Of a stretch of 64,000 bases of DNA, positions 36,113-48,239 are shown piece after piece. A program made the position numbers and the translations under genes. Positions within the stretch are counted from its first letter, which is position 1, and every line of letters begins with the position of its first letter. Source of the DNA: Mastacembelus armatus (lineage: Eukaryota > Chordata > Actinopteri > Synbranchiformes > Mastacembelidae); contig NC_046651.1 of NCBI RefSeq assembly GCF_900324485.2, forward strand, positions 10,880,605-10,944,604. The letters are read 5' to 3'. The notes under the pieces are model-generated. The model saw only the letters and a program-made list of their open reading frames with translations. It did not search any database and had not been told where the DNA came from.

Positions 36113-37371
36113 ATGTCTAAACTTGAACGTCTGAATGCTCGTGTATCCAAGCTACTGACTGAAGCTGTGCAGGAGGTTCTGGAGGTGGTGAAGGAGACCG
36201 TATCGGAGTACCAGGAGAAAACTGCCAGAACTCAGAGAGAGAATGAGAGTCTAAAGAGACGACTGCAGGAGCTCCAAGATAAGATATCAAGAGAAAGCAC
36301 ATGTGGGTACAAATGTAATCGTCTTTGATTGTCATTGTTACAGATAGTGTGACATTTGTATTCTGGTCGAAGTGCAATTATGAATGAATGTATTCTTAAC
36401 AAGTTATTAAATAAAAGTAAGCATTCCTTGTTTTTATTCTGAATTTCTTAGCAGTTCTACCTGAAAATCGTCCACTGCCTGAAGAAAAAGAAGGCACAGA
36501 CTGTCATGAGCAGGGTGGGGATCTTGATCAAATGTATTACCCGGATGTTGCTGTTACAGAGCAAAAGCCAATAGGCAGCTGCAAAGTTCACCATGACATG
36601 AAACAGGAATCCAAAGATCAGGAAAGGTACAATCATTCTGAATCACAAGCTGAGTGCAGCTTAGCACAAACATCAACAGAACAATGCAAAGCACAGCCTG
36701 CAGAGGGGACATGCATTATTAAGGAGACAAAGACTGTCCAAACATCACACAATGAAAGCCTGAGTAACAGTGCTGTGTCATCCAATGATGTGTGCAACTC
36801 TCACTCCAGCACCTCACTTGGAGTAAGCCTGTCTGTCATTAAGAGAGAGCCAGATCCAACAGACTGCACATTAGAACCACCATCTCTACAAGAACATTAT
36901 AATGGCTGTGTGGATTTAAGCTGCAACTCTTCTCGTCAGAACTCTGCTGATACCCTCAGGCAACAAGTTGCTGCTGAACCTTATGGACTGGTCTTTATCC
37001 ACTCAAACCACGGCATACCAAGAAGGCATGGGTTTGCAAAGACCCACAGGGCTTCCTTTGACGTGAGAAAGATCAGCGAGCATTTGAGGGGAGATGACTC
37101 GCACTTATGTGTTGTATGTGGAAAGACATTCAGCAGGCTCGGGAACTTAAGAATCCACCAGCGATGTCATACAGGAGAGAAGCCATATGGCTGCATACAG
37201 TGTGGGAGACGTTTCACTCAGGCAGGAGACCTGAAAAAACACAAGAGAGTCCACACAGGAGAGAAACCGTACTACTGCAATCAGTGTGGGAAGAGCTTCA
37301 GTCGAGGGGAGAATCTTAAAAGGCACCAAAAGATCCACATTGGTGAAACTTTACAGTTACAACAAGCATGA
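36113..37371 (+). CDS. C2H2 zinc-finger protein with fish N-terminal coiled-coil module (copy 2, 369 aa)
   Basis: Exons 36113-36302 and 36452-37371 join in phase 1 (donor GTGGGT, 149-nt intron; 1,110 nt). The first exon is 190 nt, exactly as in copy 1, and its module differs from copy 1 at only a few of the first 58 residues. The middle is unrelated in detail but again acidic, with the SUMO consensus IKREPD. Three C-terminal fingers follow: CVVCGKTFSRLGNLRIHQRCH, CIQCGRRFTQAG, CNQCGKSFSRGE. The helix contact residues differ from copy 1, so the targets should differ. A tandem duplicate separated by the Rho gene. Poly(A) candidate at 38014-38019. Start chosen at the ATG directly after the acceptor TTTCATTTCAG. 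Confidence 0.9.
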
Positions 37372-39293
37372 AGGGAGCAACAGTAATGATTAATGCAGTA
37401 GACTCATTGCACATCAGTAAAACAGCACACTTTATGCATTGTCTGTGAACAGTAATTTTTGCTTTCTGCTTTTTCAGGTAAAAATAGTTGCAGGGTGTTG
37501 AAATAATAAGCTACAAAATTAATGAAAAGGCTCGTCTCTCGTAACTCTGGAACTGTTCCAAGGAGTTACTTACTTTTTGGGTTTGTAGCCTGTTGTGTGC
37601 ACAAGTTTTTCCTAACGAAGCTTTTTCAAACATTTTGTCTAGCACGAAAAGCACAGCTATAATTGGTAAGATTAAAAACATTATTCCAGTTAGGTGAGCT
37701 GTACTGTGCTGCTGAACCTGTGATCTTCCATTGACAGCACCGCAATGTTCACATTACAGGCCTTGCTGTCGCTGGAAAACCACAGGTTCAGAGTGTTACA
37801 TGGTGTAACACCTGTTGAGCTCATGGTCAGAAAGTTTCATCTTTCATTTTTAAATGAGTGACTGGTAAAGATGATTGATTGCAAAGTTTTAAAATCCGAA
37901 TAGCATGATTGTCATTAAAAATGTCAGATTTTACTGAATGAAACTTGCTGTGTGCTTGATATATTTATTTCACACCATTGCAGGCTGAAGTAGTCGCAGA
38001 CAGACGTGGCCTTAATAAAGTCAGAATGTGCACATGCAGTGTATTCACAGAGGAACCAACACACAGCACTAACCGCGAAAGAGTTAACACATGGCCGAGA
38101 ACTGCTGTTTATTAGTATTTCTTTTACTGATGTTCACACAGTCTTAGTACACATTACTTTTAAAACCCTAGAGAGACTAAAAAGTATATATAGGCTGTTT
38201 ACTGCACATATTTACTGACCATCAGGTCAGAGCTAAAGTGGGCTAAGGGGTTAAAAACAGCTCTAGACTGATCACCCCCCCACCCATCCAAATACTCCCC
38301 TTGTACTTGTATCTTTCAAGTACCCATAACATAAAATACACGTACGACAGAGTACACATGGCAGCTCCATAACACTATTAAAATATGCTTTAAGTTCTGT
38401 TATATTCTACCAAATCAACTTTTATCATGAATGTTGTACATTATTTATATAACAACACAATTTTAAAAAGTTTGTGTACATTTGATCAAACACAACTTCA
38501 TGTACAGTGTGAGCACAATACTAAAATACTACTAAAATAATTTAGGCCTATAATAAAGACTCCTGATCGGTAAGTCAATTCAGATCAAAGTCATTGAGTC
38601 GTAACCCAGAAATGTATATTATTTTTTTAACGCTCAGACAGTTGGAGCGTGCATTAGTTTGACTGGTTGCTCTTGCGGCTGTAGTTCACCCGGTTTACGG
38701 TAGTTTGTGTAGTTTGACGTGGAGATGCCCGCACCTTCTGGCACCAGGAAGCGATTGACACATAATCTCAGAGGAAACTGAATCGCGTTGACACAGTCCA
38801 AAAAGGTGAGTAAACATGAAGCATGTGGATGTGAGAAACTGTTCCGCTTCTCTGTTTCTTAACCCAAAGCGGACGTTACTAAATGAAACCAGAATCAGAA
38901 GCGTCACTTATCACTATCCTGGCCGCACTATCCTGGCCGCACTCACCGATGGCCGTCGCCTTAAAAACAGTGGGCGAGTTATTAATGGCGGTCGGTTTGG
39001 ACATGTTTCCATCGAAATATAAAATAATACTAAACTTTAAATCAGTTAACAAACTTTTCTGTTGGTATTTCAAAGTATTTAATTTAGGTTAGGGGGCATG
39101 TCCTTGTAGCAACACGGAAAAGAGCTGGCGGTATTTGGCCCAGAGACAAAATGTGTAAACATTAAACCCTTTATTATCACTTCTGTTGATGTTGGTAGAG
39201 AAAGAGGGTGAACTATTGTGATATGTTGTCCGCGCGTGTGTGTGTGTGTGTGTGTGTGTGGCAGGTTGTGTTTGAGTATCCTGTTATGTTGAA
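37372..39293. other. Zinc-finger copy 2 3'UTR and PHETA promoter region
   Basis: AATAAA at 38014-38019 may end the zinc-finger transcript. The right end holds a (TG)n tract at 39232-39260, only about 35 nt before the PHETA start codon. A CAG before 39264 could be the acceptor of a 5'UTR intron using that tract. No other gene seen. Confidence 0.5.
39232..39260 (+). repeat. (TG)n microsatellite before the PHETA start
   Basis: CGCGCG then TG repeats, ending in GGCAG 34 nt before the start codon. Confidence 0.95.
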
Positions 39294-41810
39294 ATGAAGA
39301 TTGATGAAAAGATTATCACCTATTTTGAATCCTGTAACTCACCTGTGGACAAACAGGGATACCTCTACAAGAAGGTAAGACCCAGAAAAATCCTTCAATA
39401 GAACAATATTTAAATTTAAGAGGAAATATATGTTGCCTGTGTGTCTTACAATCTTCTACTTCGTCTCTAAATATTATGTTTTTCTTGGTTTTATTATTAT
39501 TTATCATTTTTATTTCTTGTTTCATCTTAAATGTTTTACTTTTTCCATTAGAACTGTCTTGTTGTGAACTGTCATCTATAAACCAACAACCTTTATGAAA
39601 AGTGGAATTAAAATAAACAAGACTGATTGATTGATTTGATAAATCGACCAAAGGAAATTGTGGTTTTAAAAACACATCAGGGGCCACATATAGACACACA
39701 AAGACAAACAACCTCACACACTCACACTCACTCCTACGGGCAATTTTAGAGTCACCAATCAACCTGACATACATGTTTTTGGACTGTGGGAGGAAACCAG
39801 AGTACCCGGAGTAAACCCACGCAAGCACAGGGAGAACATGCAAACTCCACACAGAAAGGCCGGGATGTGAATGTGTTAAACATTGTCTTAATGATAATAA
39901 TAATAAACTTAACTTATGCAGCACCTTTGAAATTAAAGTGTTTTAAATGGTAAAATGGACATAAAGGCATTAAGGCACTGCAGTTAAATGTAATCAGGCA
40001 AATAAATGTGCATGAAATGATACTTGACTCACCTGGAAGACTGTCAGTCAATACAGATGTTCAAATAATACACTTTGAATTTCTAAACACATACAAATAC
40101 TTAACTTTTTGGTGTTTGCATCAGTAATTTCATGAAACTGTCTGTGACATTCAACCTCACAGCAAGCATCTTATTTCAGCAACGCTGTTGTGTAAGAAAT
40201 TGAGTAAATGAGCCATTTGTAAATGAGTCAGTAAACCACAGATGTCACACAGGGTGAGATCAAGACCTCCTATCAGAAGCGCTGGTGTGTGCTGAAGGGG
40301 AACCTCCTCTTCTACAAGGACCGGCCAACTGACCGGGACCTGATAGGAGTGATTGTTCTGGAGGGTTGCACCGTCCAGCTGTGCGAGTCCGAGGAGCAGT
40401 ACGCTTTCTCGCTGGTGTGGAGCGAGCCCGGACTGCGGACGTATAAGTTTGCTGCAGAGGACGAGGCCAGTCAGGAGAGCTGGATCAAAGCCCTGCTGTC
40501 AGCCAACCACAACTACCTGGAAATGCTAGTGATGGACCTGGAGAAGAAGTACAGAGGTGAGAGTCAGAAAGGATGATTGTCTTTATGTCTGTGGGTGAAA
40601 GAGAGCAGCCTTTGTTCTAGAGAGCAGCCATGAGAGGCGTTACATCACTGTGTAATGCTCCACATCAGATACTGTGTACATTGTGGTACGTGTTGTACAA
40701 ACATTACAATCTCTTAACATCTGTCTGTCAGTATGTGCAGGCAGACACATTGTGCTGAATACAGCAGTTTGTAATGATCTGATCTGAGACTTTATCAGAG
40801 AGGGGTTCAAATAACTGCAGTAGTTTTGAAGCTTTAGCTCTTGGTTTTGTTGTGTTTGACTGAAGTACATTATAAGGTATGGGTAATATTTTGTTGTCTT
40901 CTTTGTGTGTTGGACTGGAAATAAATCTAGCTAAACAACAACATTGAAACAACTCCTTTCTGATCAATAGTAACCAGATTGAACATGATGAGCTTCGCTA
41001 AGGTCGATTTTAATTTGGTGCAAGGTTATTTATATGTAATCCGAATCTTTTTCAGAGGTCAGTCAGTAGAAGTTTCATTAAATTGCACAAAAAAGTATTG
41101 GTTGCCCAACTCTCTTCCTGCAGCTCAGCCTTACTGTTGGTTTAGAAACAAACATTAGCACTTAGGCAAATTTCTGTTCTCTGGTTTTTAAGAGAAGAGA
41201 GAGAATAGGATGGTTACCGTAAAATCTAAACTAGGGGAAATCAGTATGACACAAAAAGAAAAAGCTAAATAAATTTAACCACATTGCAGTAATTGCTGGT
41301 AGGATTGGTAATTTCCTTTCTGCTCCTCCTGTCAAAATGTCAGCCTGTCTATTAGCAAGAGACTTTCTAATGTATTATTCATATTTCTTTGCTCTTTCCT
41401 CAGACACATTGCTTGCACTCTCCTGCGAACAGGTCAATAACTTGACGCCAAATTTCAACATGGCGGTCAATCAGAGTGCACAAATGTCAACGCTGCCTCC
41501 TACATTTCCAGCACCAGATGTGATACCAGGAACTGGTCTGAGCTTCAATCCAATGCTCCATGCTCCTACCAATTCATCCAAAACAGCTAGTAAAAGATCA
41601 CCCAAACTCTGGCCCAAGAGGAATACAAATGTGGCGTCTATTAAAACTCCTGATGTACCCACCGAGGAGTGGTCAGCGATCTTCTTCAGCAGGGAGGAAT
41701 TTTGTAAACTGCATGAAGAGTTTGGAAAAGAAGTGAAGGAACTGATCGCTGATTGGTCAAAACAAGGTGGTGCAGCTGTCCAAGAGGAAAATTTAATAGA
41801 CTTTGGATAA
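39294..41810 (+). CDS. Sesquipedalian-like PH-domain endosomal adaptor (3 coding exons, 263 aa)
   Basis: Exons 39294-39374, 40253-40556, 41404-41810 (792 nt). Human PHETA1 and PHETA2 are about 250 aa. The start MKIDEKIITYFESCNSPVDK and GYLYKK open the family's PH domain (about residues 20-120), which runs through RWCVLKGNLLFYKD, VIVLEGCTVQL and the C-terminal helix ASQESWIKALLSA. Near the C-terminus, REEFCKLHEEFGKEV is the F&H motif that binds the OCRL and INPP5B phosphatases; the protein ends NLIDFG. Sesquipedalians act on early and recycling endosomes in traffic to the Golgi. The linker is Pro/Ser-rich. I cannot decide between pheta1, pheta2 and a third fish paralogue, so I give no symbol. 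Confidence 0.9.
39713..39868 (+). repeat. Dispersed teleost repeat, copy A (PHETA intron 1)
   Basis: The core GGACTGTGGGAGGAAACCAG ... GGGAGAACATGCAAACTCC is a motif seen again and again across fish genomes. A diverged copy lies at 54028-54136. I do not assign a family. Confidence 0.6.
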
Positions 41811-41981
41811 TAATGTGAAGTATTCACAGTGTCTAAACCTGAATGTTAAAAACATGGCTGCATTGCAAAGCTAGTATGTAAAAAGAAATTAGCACTGCAG
41901 CCATTATTGTTAAGCAATTTTTGTGTATATCTATTGTTCATGAGCATACTGTTCATATTTTACCTATAATGCTGTAGAGTC

Positions 41982-41987
41982 AATAAA
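41982..41987 (+). other. Poly(A) signal of the PHETA gene
   Basis: AATAAA 172 nt after the stop codon. Confidence 0.65.
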
Positions 41988-43607
41988 TGGCCCTTAATCT
42001 GCTTCATTGACTGTTGACTCCTAGTACAGTGAAGTGATTTCTTCATGTGAATGTTTGAAAACAGTCCACACTGACCTACACTTCAACATATTCAGTTTAA
42101 AATTATAGTTGTGTGGTGGCAAACCAGGCCAAGAAGGATGATGTCTGCAGAATTTTAGAAGAGAGTCAAAATGGCTGAGAACGAGAACAGCGGGGGCTGG
42201 CAGCGGCTATTTCAGTCTGTCCAGCTGTCTTGTTTTTATGGTCTTTGCCATAGCTTGGTTTCTTTCTCCCTCTGTGTGTGTCTCTCTCTTTCTTTTCACC
42301 TTCAAGCCCATACTAGAAGTCGCTGCTCTGCTGCGCATGAACTTTTTTACACTTTTGCTTGCTTCTATGCAAATAATTCTCTCCATTTAAATCATCAGAG
42401 CTATGATGTTCAATCAGATGAAATCAATAAAATGAAGGAAAAAAACTCAAACAGTTAGTCCCTTTGAGAATGTAGTTCCTATTTTGCCATGTGAAATACT
42501 AGGCCTACAAATGATTGAAGGTGCAGTATCGGTTCATGTTGGTGCTGAATTCCTAAACATGCCCTAGCTGTATAGCGGTGTGATTGATGGCAGCCTATGT
42601 AGCTCATATATGGAGTTTGGTGGGTGGGCCACTGTCCTCCTGTTCTAAAGCAACTATACTGGGAGCCACCAGGAGTGTCCCAAATTAGTTCATCCATGGT
42701 AGGAAAGCTGCTCATTTCGTCCAATTTCCTGTCTCTCATCACAGATGTGATCTAAAATCACAGAAACTAAGAGGTCAGACTTGAAGAAGTCCTGCTCCTA
42801 CAGAGAGAAACTAAGGCTTGGCTATTTTGTTGTTAACAGCCATTACCTGAGCTTCTTCTTTGCTTTTTTCCCATATAGAACATGAGATTTTACACTACCA
42901 ATGCACAGAACAATGAATTTCAGAGTTGTGTATGTGAACTGTTTGCACAGTCTGTTTCTGATTCTGTGTAAAAATGCTGTCTACATTTAATTGTTCTTTT
43001 TCAAACCTGGAATTTGCAGTAGCACATATTTGCTGCTATCAGTGTCAGTATAAAGAATGTTTACATTTCTCATTGATGGAAGGTCAGTGTTTCTAGAGGC
43101 CAAGTAGTCAAGTGTCATAATTGGAGCTGAACCAGTGTTCATCAGCCAACTGTTTTCAGGTTTCATGACTGATATAAACCCTCCCAGCCACTACTGATCT
43201 GCTAGTGGGCTCAAACCAAACCTATCATTTAGACAGGTGATGACTTCAGGATATATTAAGTGCAAATATGTGTTGGCACCTTAACCAGCTTGAGGCTGTT
43301 AATTATTGGAAAGCATTAGTCAGGCTTGCTGCAGGATAACTCCTGGACATGTGCATATCAAATGAGAGAAGAAACAGAAGACTGTCATCATGCAGTACAA
43401 TGGGTTCTGTTGTCTTACAGTGGATATTAATGACACAGAAATAGCCACAACAAAGACTCACAGTATGTCTTGTTGAAGAAGAGGGGAATGGAGACAGTTG
43501 TCTCTCAGCATGTCTGTCAGTTTGTTTGGCCATATTAGTCCACAGATGACACCAAAGTCAGGCCTGTGTGTTGGCATTGAATTTACCTCATTCCAAGGCT
43601 CCTGGGG

Positions 43608-43746
43608 CCTATTTTGGAGCATCGGTAAGCTGATCCGCCTGCCACCTCCTCGCTCCTCCCTCATTCACTTAGTTTCCATCAGCTCTGTTTTCCTGCCAAA
43701 CCTGATGGTGTGGCTAAAGTTAGCCACCAGTGGGCTAGTATATAAG
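43608..43746 (+). promoter_or_regulatory. mylpf core promoter: CArG box and TATA box
   Basis: CCTATTTTGG at 43608-43617 is a perfect CArG box (SRF). TATATAAG at 43739-43746 is a TATA box about 90 nt before the start codon. A MEF2-type CTATATTTAA lies in intron 1 at 44232-44241. This is the expected set for a skeletal-muscle contractile gene. Confidence 0.7.
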
Positions 43747-43835
43747 ACCCTGGTAGTCCAGGAGCTACATGTCAGTCACATCGGCTTGGCGTAGGCTACT
43801 CTTCTTGACCAACAACAACCCCACAAACCTGAGAG

Positions 43836-46307
43836 ATGGTGAGTGTGGCCATGTTCCTTGGAAGAGCGATCTCTAGGGAAACAGGATCTTCTCTCCTCTA
43901 AAGTGATGAGATCAAAGCATCACTGATACATTTGCTATCTGGATTACAAACATCCCATGAAGTGAAATTGCAGGCGTCTCTAAACCTGAGCCTCCCAGTT
44001 TATGGATGTGGACCCAGTCTAACATTTATCTGCTGGCTTGATGTTTGGCTAACATCACAATCCTTAACTGTGGTGAAATACTAAAATGCAGTCTGTTTGG
44101 TGATGATTTCCTAATGATTAAGTTATTACACAATATTTTAACCTAAACTGAGATTTTTGGAAGAACAATCAGTACTTTACGAGAATGTCTGATTCCATTG
44201 GAAATTTGCTAAATCTGCAATCCAACTTTATCTATATTTAATATCGAACATTTTTTTCATGTACAAAAAAAGTGAACCTATATTTTAGAATGTGTTTATC
44301 CACTTGTATTAGACAACAGTCTTTGTATGTTTTCAACATTAGTTTGTCTGGTTGATGTTTTTTTTATTTATGAAATGTATTTTAACCCTTTATCATTTCC
44401 CAGGCACCCAAGAAGGCCAAGAGGAGGCAGCAGGGTGAGGGTGGATCCTCCAACGTGTTCTCCATGTTTGAGCAGAGCCAAATCCAGGAGTACAAGGAGG
44501 TAACATTTTCCTTATCACATCTTCAAAGCTGAAGTTTTCTAGGTGTAAAAAATTTGATGTTGTTCTTGGCCATGTGAGATAAAAGACCTTTACATATAAC
44601 GGATGTGTCATGTGTCATATGATCTTGGAGGCAATGTGAAGAACCGACCCGATCATTTTGACTGCATGACAGCAAAAATGTCCCCATCAGCATGACAAGA
44701 CGGTAAATCTCAGCTTGTTTAGTGACAGCAGCTACCTCCTCCATGTGGCAGCACAGTAATACTCGTCAGAGACCCAAAACACTCACTTGGTGACCCCACT
44801 GGAATGCCGCCCAACAGCTGGTCGTCCTTGAATATTAATTAAAGCAGGAAAGAGAGGCTAAAAGTAGAAAGGACAAGAAAACATTCGAGATTAATAGAAC
44901 TATAGTTGAAGTCTACACTTTGTAACATTGTAATATGACATTACTGTTTTTGTTAATAGTTTGTGAAAATCAGGAGTCATTTTGGGGTTTTCCTTTAATA
45001 TACAGGTAAAAGTGGAAGAGAATACAATGGCTTAGCTGAGCTGCCTTGAGAGGCATCAAAAGGTGAAAGAACATTTGGGACATGGTCAGGAGATTTAGTC
45101 ACAAGACAAAAAGAGGGGAGGGGGATGACAGCTGTAATCAATACTTTCTCCTTAAATGTCGCAAGGGGCTTGTCTCACATTCCGAGACCATTTTAAAACC
45201 TTAGAAAGACAAGTGGCCGACCGGCTGCCAAGCCCCCAAAGGTTTCCAATGCCATCTTTGGTGTCACTGAATTATATGTCCAGCTATGTTCGAAGAGAAG
45301 CTCCACACTTACGCGCTTATGTTAGCAAACAATCTCACACAAATAACTGTCAGAAGCAAGTCTTATGTTAGGAACGTGGGAGACATGTGAGGATCTCATT
45401 TTACATTGTTTTAATTAGCTGTGTTGTCGTTGATGGTGTGAGGGCTTATGAATGTCATCTGAGGAAGTGATGCATCCCAAAAAAATCAAGCACAATTGAA
45501 TTTTATATTTATATATATGGACAGGCTTTCACAATCATCGACCAGAACAGAGATGGCATTATCAGCAAGGACGACCTCAGGGACGTGCTGGCCACAATGG
45601 GCCAACTGAATGTGAAGAATGACGAGCTGGAGGCCATGGTGAAGGAGGCCAGTGGCCCCATCAACTTCACCGTCTTCCTGACCATGTTCGGCGAGAAGCT
45701 GAAGGGTGTGTTCACACAGGATCTTAATTCAATTTACTCCTTGTTGTTTTTTCTCCTGTTTCATAAAATATTTCTCTTCTTTTCTTATTGGCAGTTCACA
45801 TTACATGCATGACTTAAACTAGGAGTCTTTTTATCTTTTATCATTAAGACTAGTTGACCTGTTTTTACTCTTAGGTGCTGATCCCGAGGACGTTATTGTG
45901 AGCGCTTTCAAGGTCTTGGATCCTGAGGGCACTGGCACCATTAAGAAGGAATTGTAAGAGCTTTTACTTTTACTCACAGCACTACATCACAACTCTTGGT
46001 GGAATAGTTTTGAATCAAGATTGACCATCATATTTATTTTATCCATTTTCCATATCCAGTCTTCAGGAGCTCCTGACCACCCAGTGTGACAGGTTCACTG
46101 CTGAAGAGGTAAGCTTGATCAGTCTCTGTCTTACTCATATTCACATTCTGTCACACCTTCAGTACTTCAGGGTTGTAAGTCATTTCATGAATCTGTCCTG
46201 TACAGATGACCAACCTGTGGGCTGCCTTCCCCCCTGATGTGGCTGGCAATGTGGACTACAAGAACATCTGCTACGTCATCACACACGGAGAGGACAAGGA
46301 GGAGTAA
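43836..46307 (+). CDS. mylpf: Fast skeletal myosin regulatory light chain (6 coding exons, 169 aa)
   Basis: Exons: 43836-43838 (the ATG alone), 44404-44499, 45525-45705, 45875-45953, 46060-46108, 46206-46307, joining to 510 nt; human MYLPF is 169 aa. It wraps the lever arm of fast myosin heavy chain and tunes contraction. After the basic [10 protein letters not shown] comes the kinase-target serine pair in [12 protein letters not shown]-hand 1 is intact ([13 protein letters not shown]) and binds divalent ion; the other EF-hands are degenerate as usual. The tail reads [17 protein letters not shown]. Teleosts have mylpfa and mylpfb and I cannot tell which this is. The poly(A) signal at 46542-46547 gives a 3'UTR of about 250 nt. 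Confidence 0.96.
44500..45524 (+). other. mylpf intron 2
   Basis: A 1.0-kb intron of unique sequence. No exon-like or repeat structure is visible. Confidence 0.7.
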
Positions 46308-48239
46308 ATGCCCTTCTTTCAAGATCTCTACCTCTGATCAAAACCAAAAGTCAACTCACCATCTTCGCACTCCCTCTTCTCCTACGCCATGGCATCCTTG
46401 CACATGCTCACGCTCCAGCCGGCTCTTTCCACTGGCAAGCTCACTCTTGAAAAAGACTTTATCGAGATACTCAGTGAGAAGACTGAAGGCTGTGGGTATG
46501 TTCGTGTGTGAGTACCAACAGGGGAACATGGGATTATTTTCAATAAAAATAATCTTGTGACACTGAAACTCTCTCTCCATCTCTGTCCCTGCCTCTTGTT
46601 CCTCCTACTTATCCTCCCATCACTCACTCTGTCCTTCTGAGTTAAGACCAGCAGGGCATGCATCATACCTACGTACAGCATGTATGCATATGCAATACAG
46701 TGTGTACAGCAGTTAGTTGAAATGTCTCTTGGGTGCTGTGGTGCATGCACAGTCACTTGCTTGAAACAAGTAAGCAGCCTGACCCAAGTGGTCTGTTAGT
46801 CTTAACCAGACACAGAGTGTTTAATGGATTTGTGCCTTTGTTTGTACTGGAGAGGTGTGCACAGTAAAAGAGTGGGAGTACGGTACTATAATAGTTTACC
46901 TACCCCTCTCTTTTTAATCTGTCTCAAACAAAGCTATGAATGGAAAAGTTGCGATGAAAAGAGGAGAGCATGATTTTTTTTTAAAAATCTTGTAAATAGA
47001 GATAGAGATGGTGAAAGAAGGAGAGGTGGGCAGGAAAGAAACTAACAAAAGTAAAACTTATTTGTTTTTTTACTGTTTTTCCCTCCTCTCACTGCTGTTT
47101 CTCTCCTGTTGTTGTGACTGTCTGTCTCCACTGTAACAAATAAAGTATAAATAAAATCCACTATCTTTCGTATGACACTGCGTCTTTTGGTTTAAGTGGG
47201 GACATGGGTGAAAGCACTGCTGGTTGACTGTGAACAGCCCTGTAGGCCTGCGCACTGACTGTACAATGCATATAGAAAGCATGATATAACCCATTTGGAT
47301 GGGCTGCTTCTAAATGGTGATTATAAATTTTTCAACTACTGACGAAAACTACTGAGTTATAAATTATATAAGTAAAATTCAAAATCTGAATACTCAAACA
47401 CTGTACATCATGCTAATGATATGATAATGAGAATGCCTCCAACCAAACAATAATAAAAAATATCAAATAAATAAGTATGAAATAATTATAAAAATAAATT
47501 CAGTAAAAATTCTCCATGAACAACTGAAGCAAAATCAACATAATAAAAAATCTTATTCCAGTCCATTTGTATAAAAAACTGAACATTATACATTTCATAA
47601 AAGAGGATCTACTGCAGGACTATTGTATTAGACTAACTTGGTTTTTCTCTGGTGTAAAGGTCTGCAATATGCAAAAAATTCTATGCGCCATAAAAGTTAT
47701 ACTGTAGGCCTGGATGTCCTGTACAGAATCAATAGCTCAACAAATCACGTGATCTAGTGACGTTCAACCCCAACAGGATGTAAAATCAAATACGGCAAAA
47801 CGTTCTGCCTTCAAAATAAAAGTACAACATATCACCCGTAAAAATGTCGCTAACCAATCAATAAAATACGTAAGCTAACAAAACAGGAATTGTTTCCCGA
47901 TGTCAATCGGAAACCTTTGACTCAAGACAGAGGAGTATAATAGCTATAATTCGATGATTTATCGCTCAAACCAAAGGTTTCAAGCAAACGTCGATCAGTT
48001 CTTGTTTTATTTTGGAAAAGGGTAGCAGGAAACGTCGTGTGAATGTGAAAGTGATCGTGATCAGAGGCCAGGCAGCAGTGGATATACACTATTCAAACTG
48101 TAAAACATTTCAGCCCCGGACTGTTACCACAGACCAGGAATGGCCCTTTGGTAATGAGGACCGTAGGCTGCGGAAGCCATCGATGCCGCTGTCGTCCTGT
48201 CGTGCCTTTGTGAGTCCTAACGGGCCGAGACCCACCGCC
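46308..48239. other. mylpf 3'UTR and pgap3 promoter region
   Basis: AATAAA at 46542-46547 ends mylpf; further AATAAA copies lie near 47138-47153. The right half is AT-rich until the pgap3 5'UTR at about 48.0-48.24 kb. No other gene. Confidence 0.55.
46542..46547 (+). other. Poly(A) signal of mylpf
   Basis: AATAAA 235 nt after the stop codon. Confidence 0.7.

Larger units (their letters stand above)
41811..43835. other. PHETA 3'UTR and mylpf upstream region
   Basis: The PHETA transcript ends at AATAAA 41982-41987. The rest is unique sequence leading into the muscle promoter of mylpf. The small reading frames near 42.2 kb and 43.5 kb show no domain. Confidence 0.55.

Noticed and set aside
39316-39924. 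202-codon minus-strand frame across PHETA exon 1 and intron 1
   Set aside because: It crosses a coding exon of the other strand and a dispersed repeat, with no start or splice support.
42171-42458. 95-codon plus-strand frame downstream of the PHETA gene
   Set aside because: Low-complexity hydrophobic and Ser-rich translation, no domain, no splice context.
48012-48239. Long N-terminal extension of the pgap3 frame
   Set aside because: It opens with a non-ATG codon and would bury the signal peptide; the ATG at 48240 has near-ideal context.
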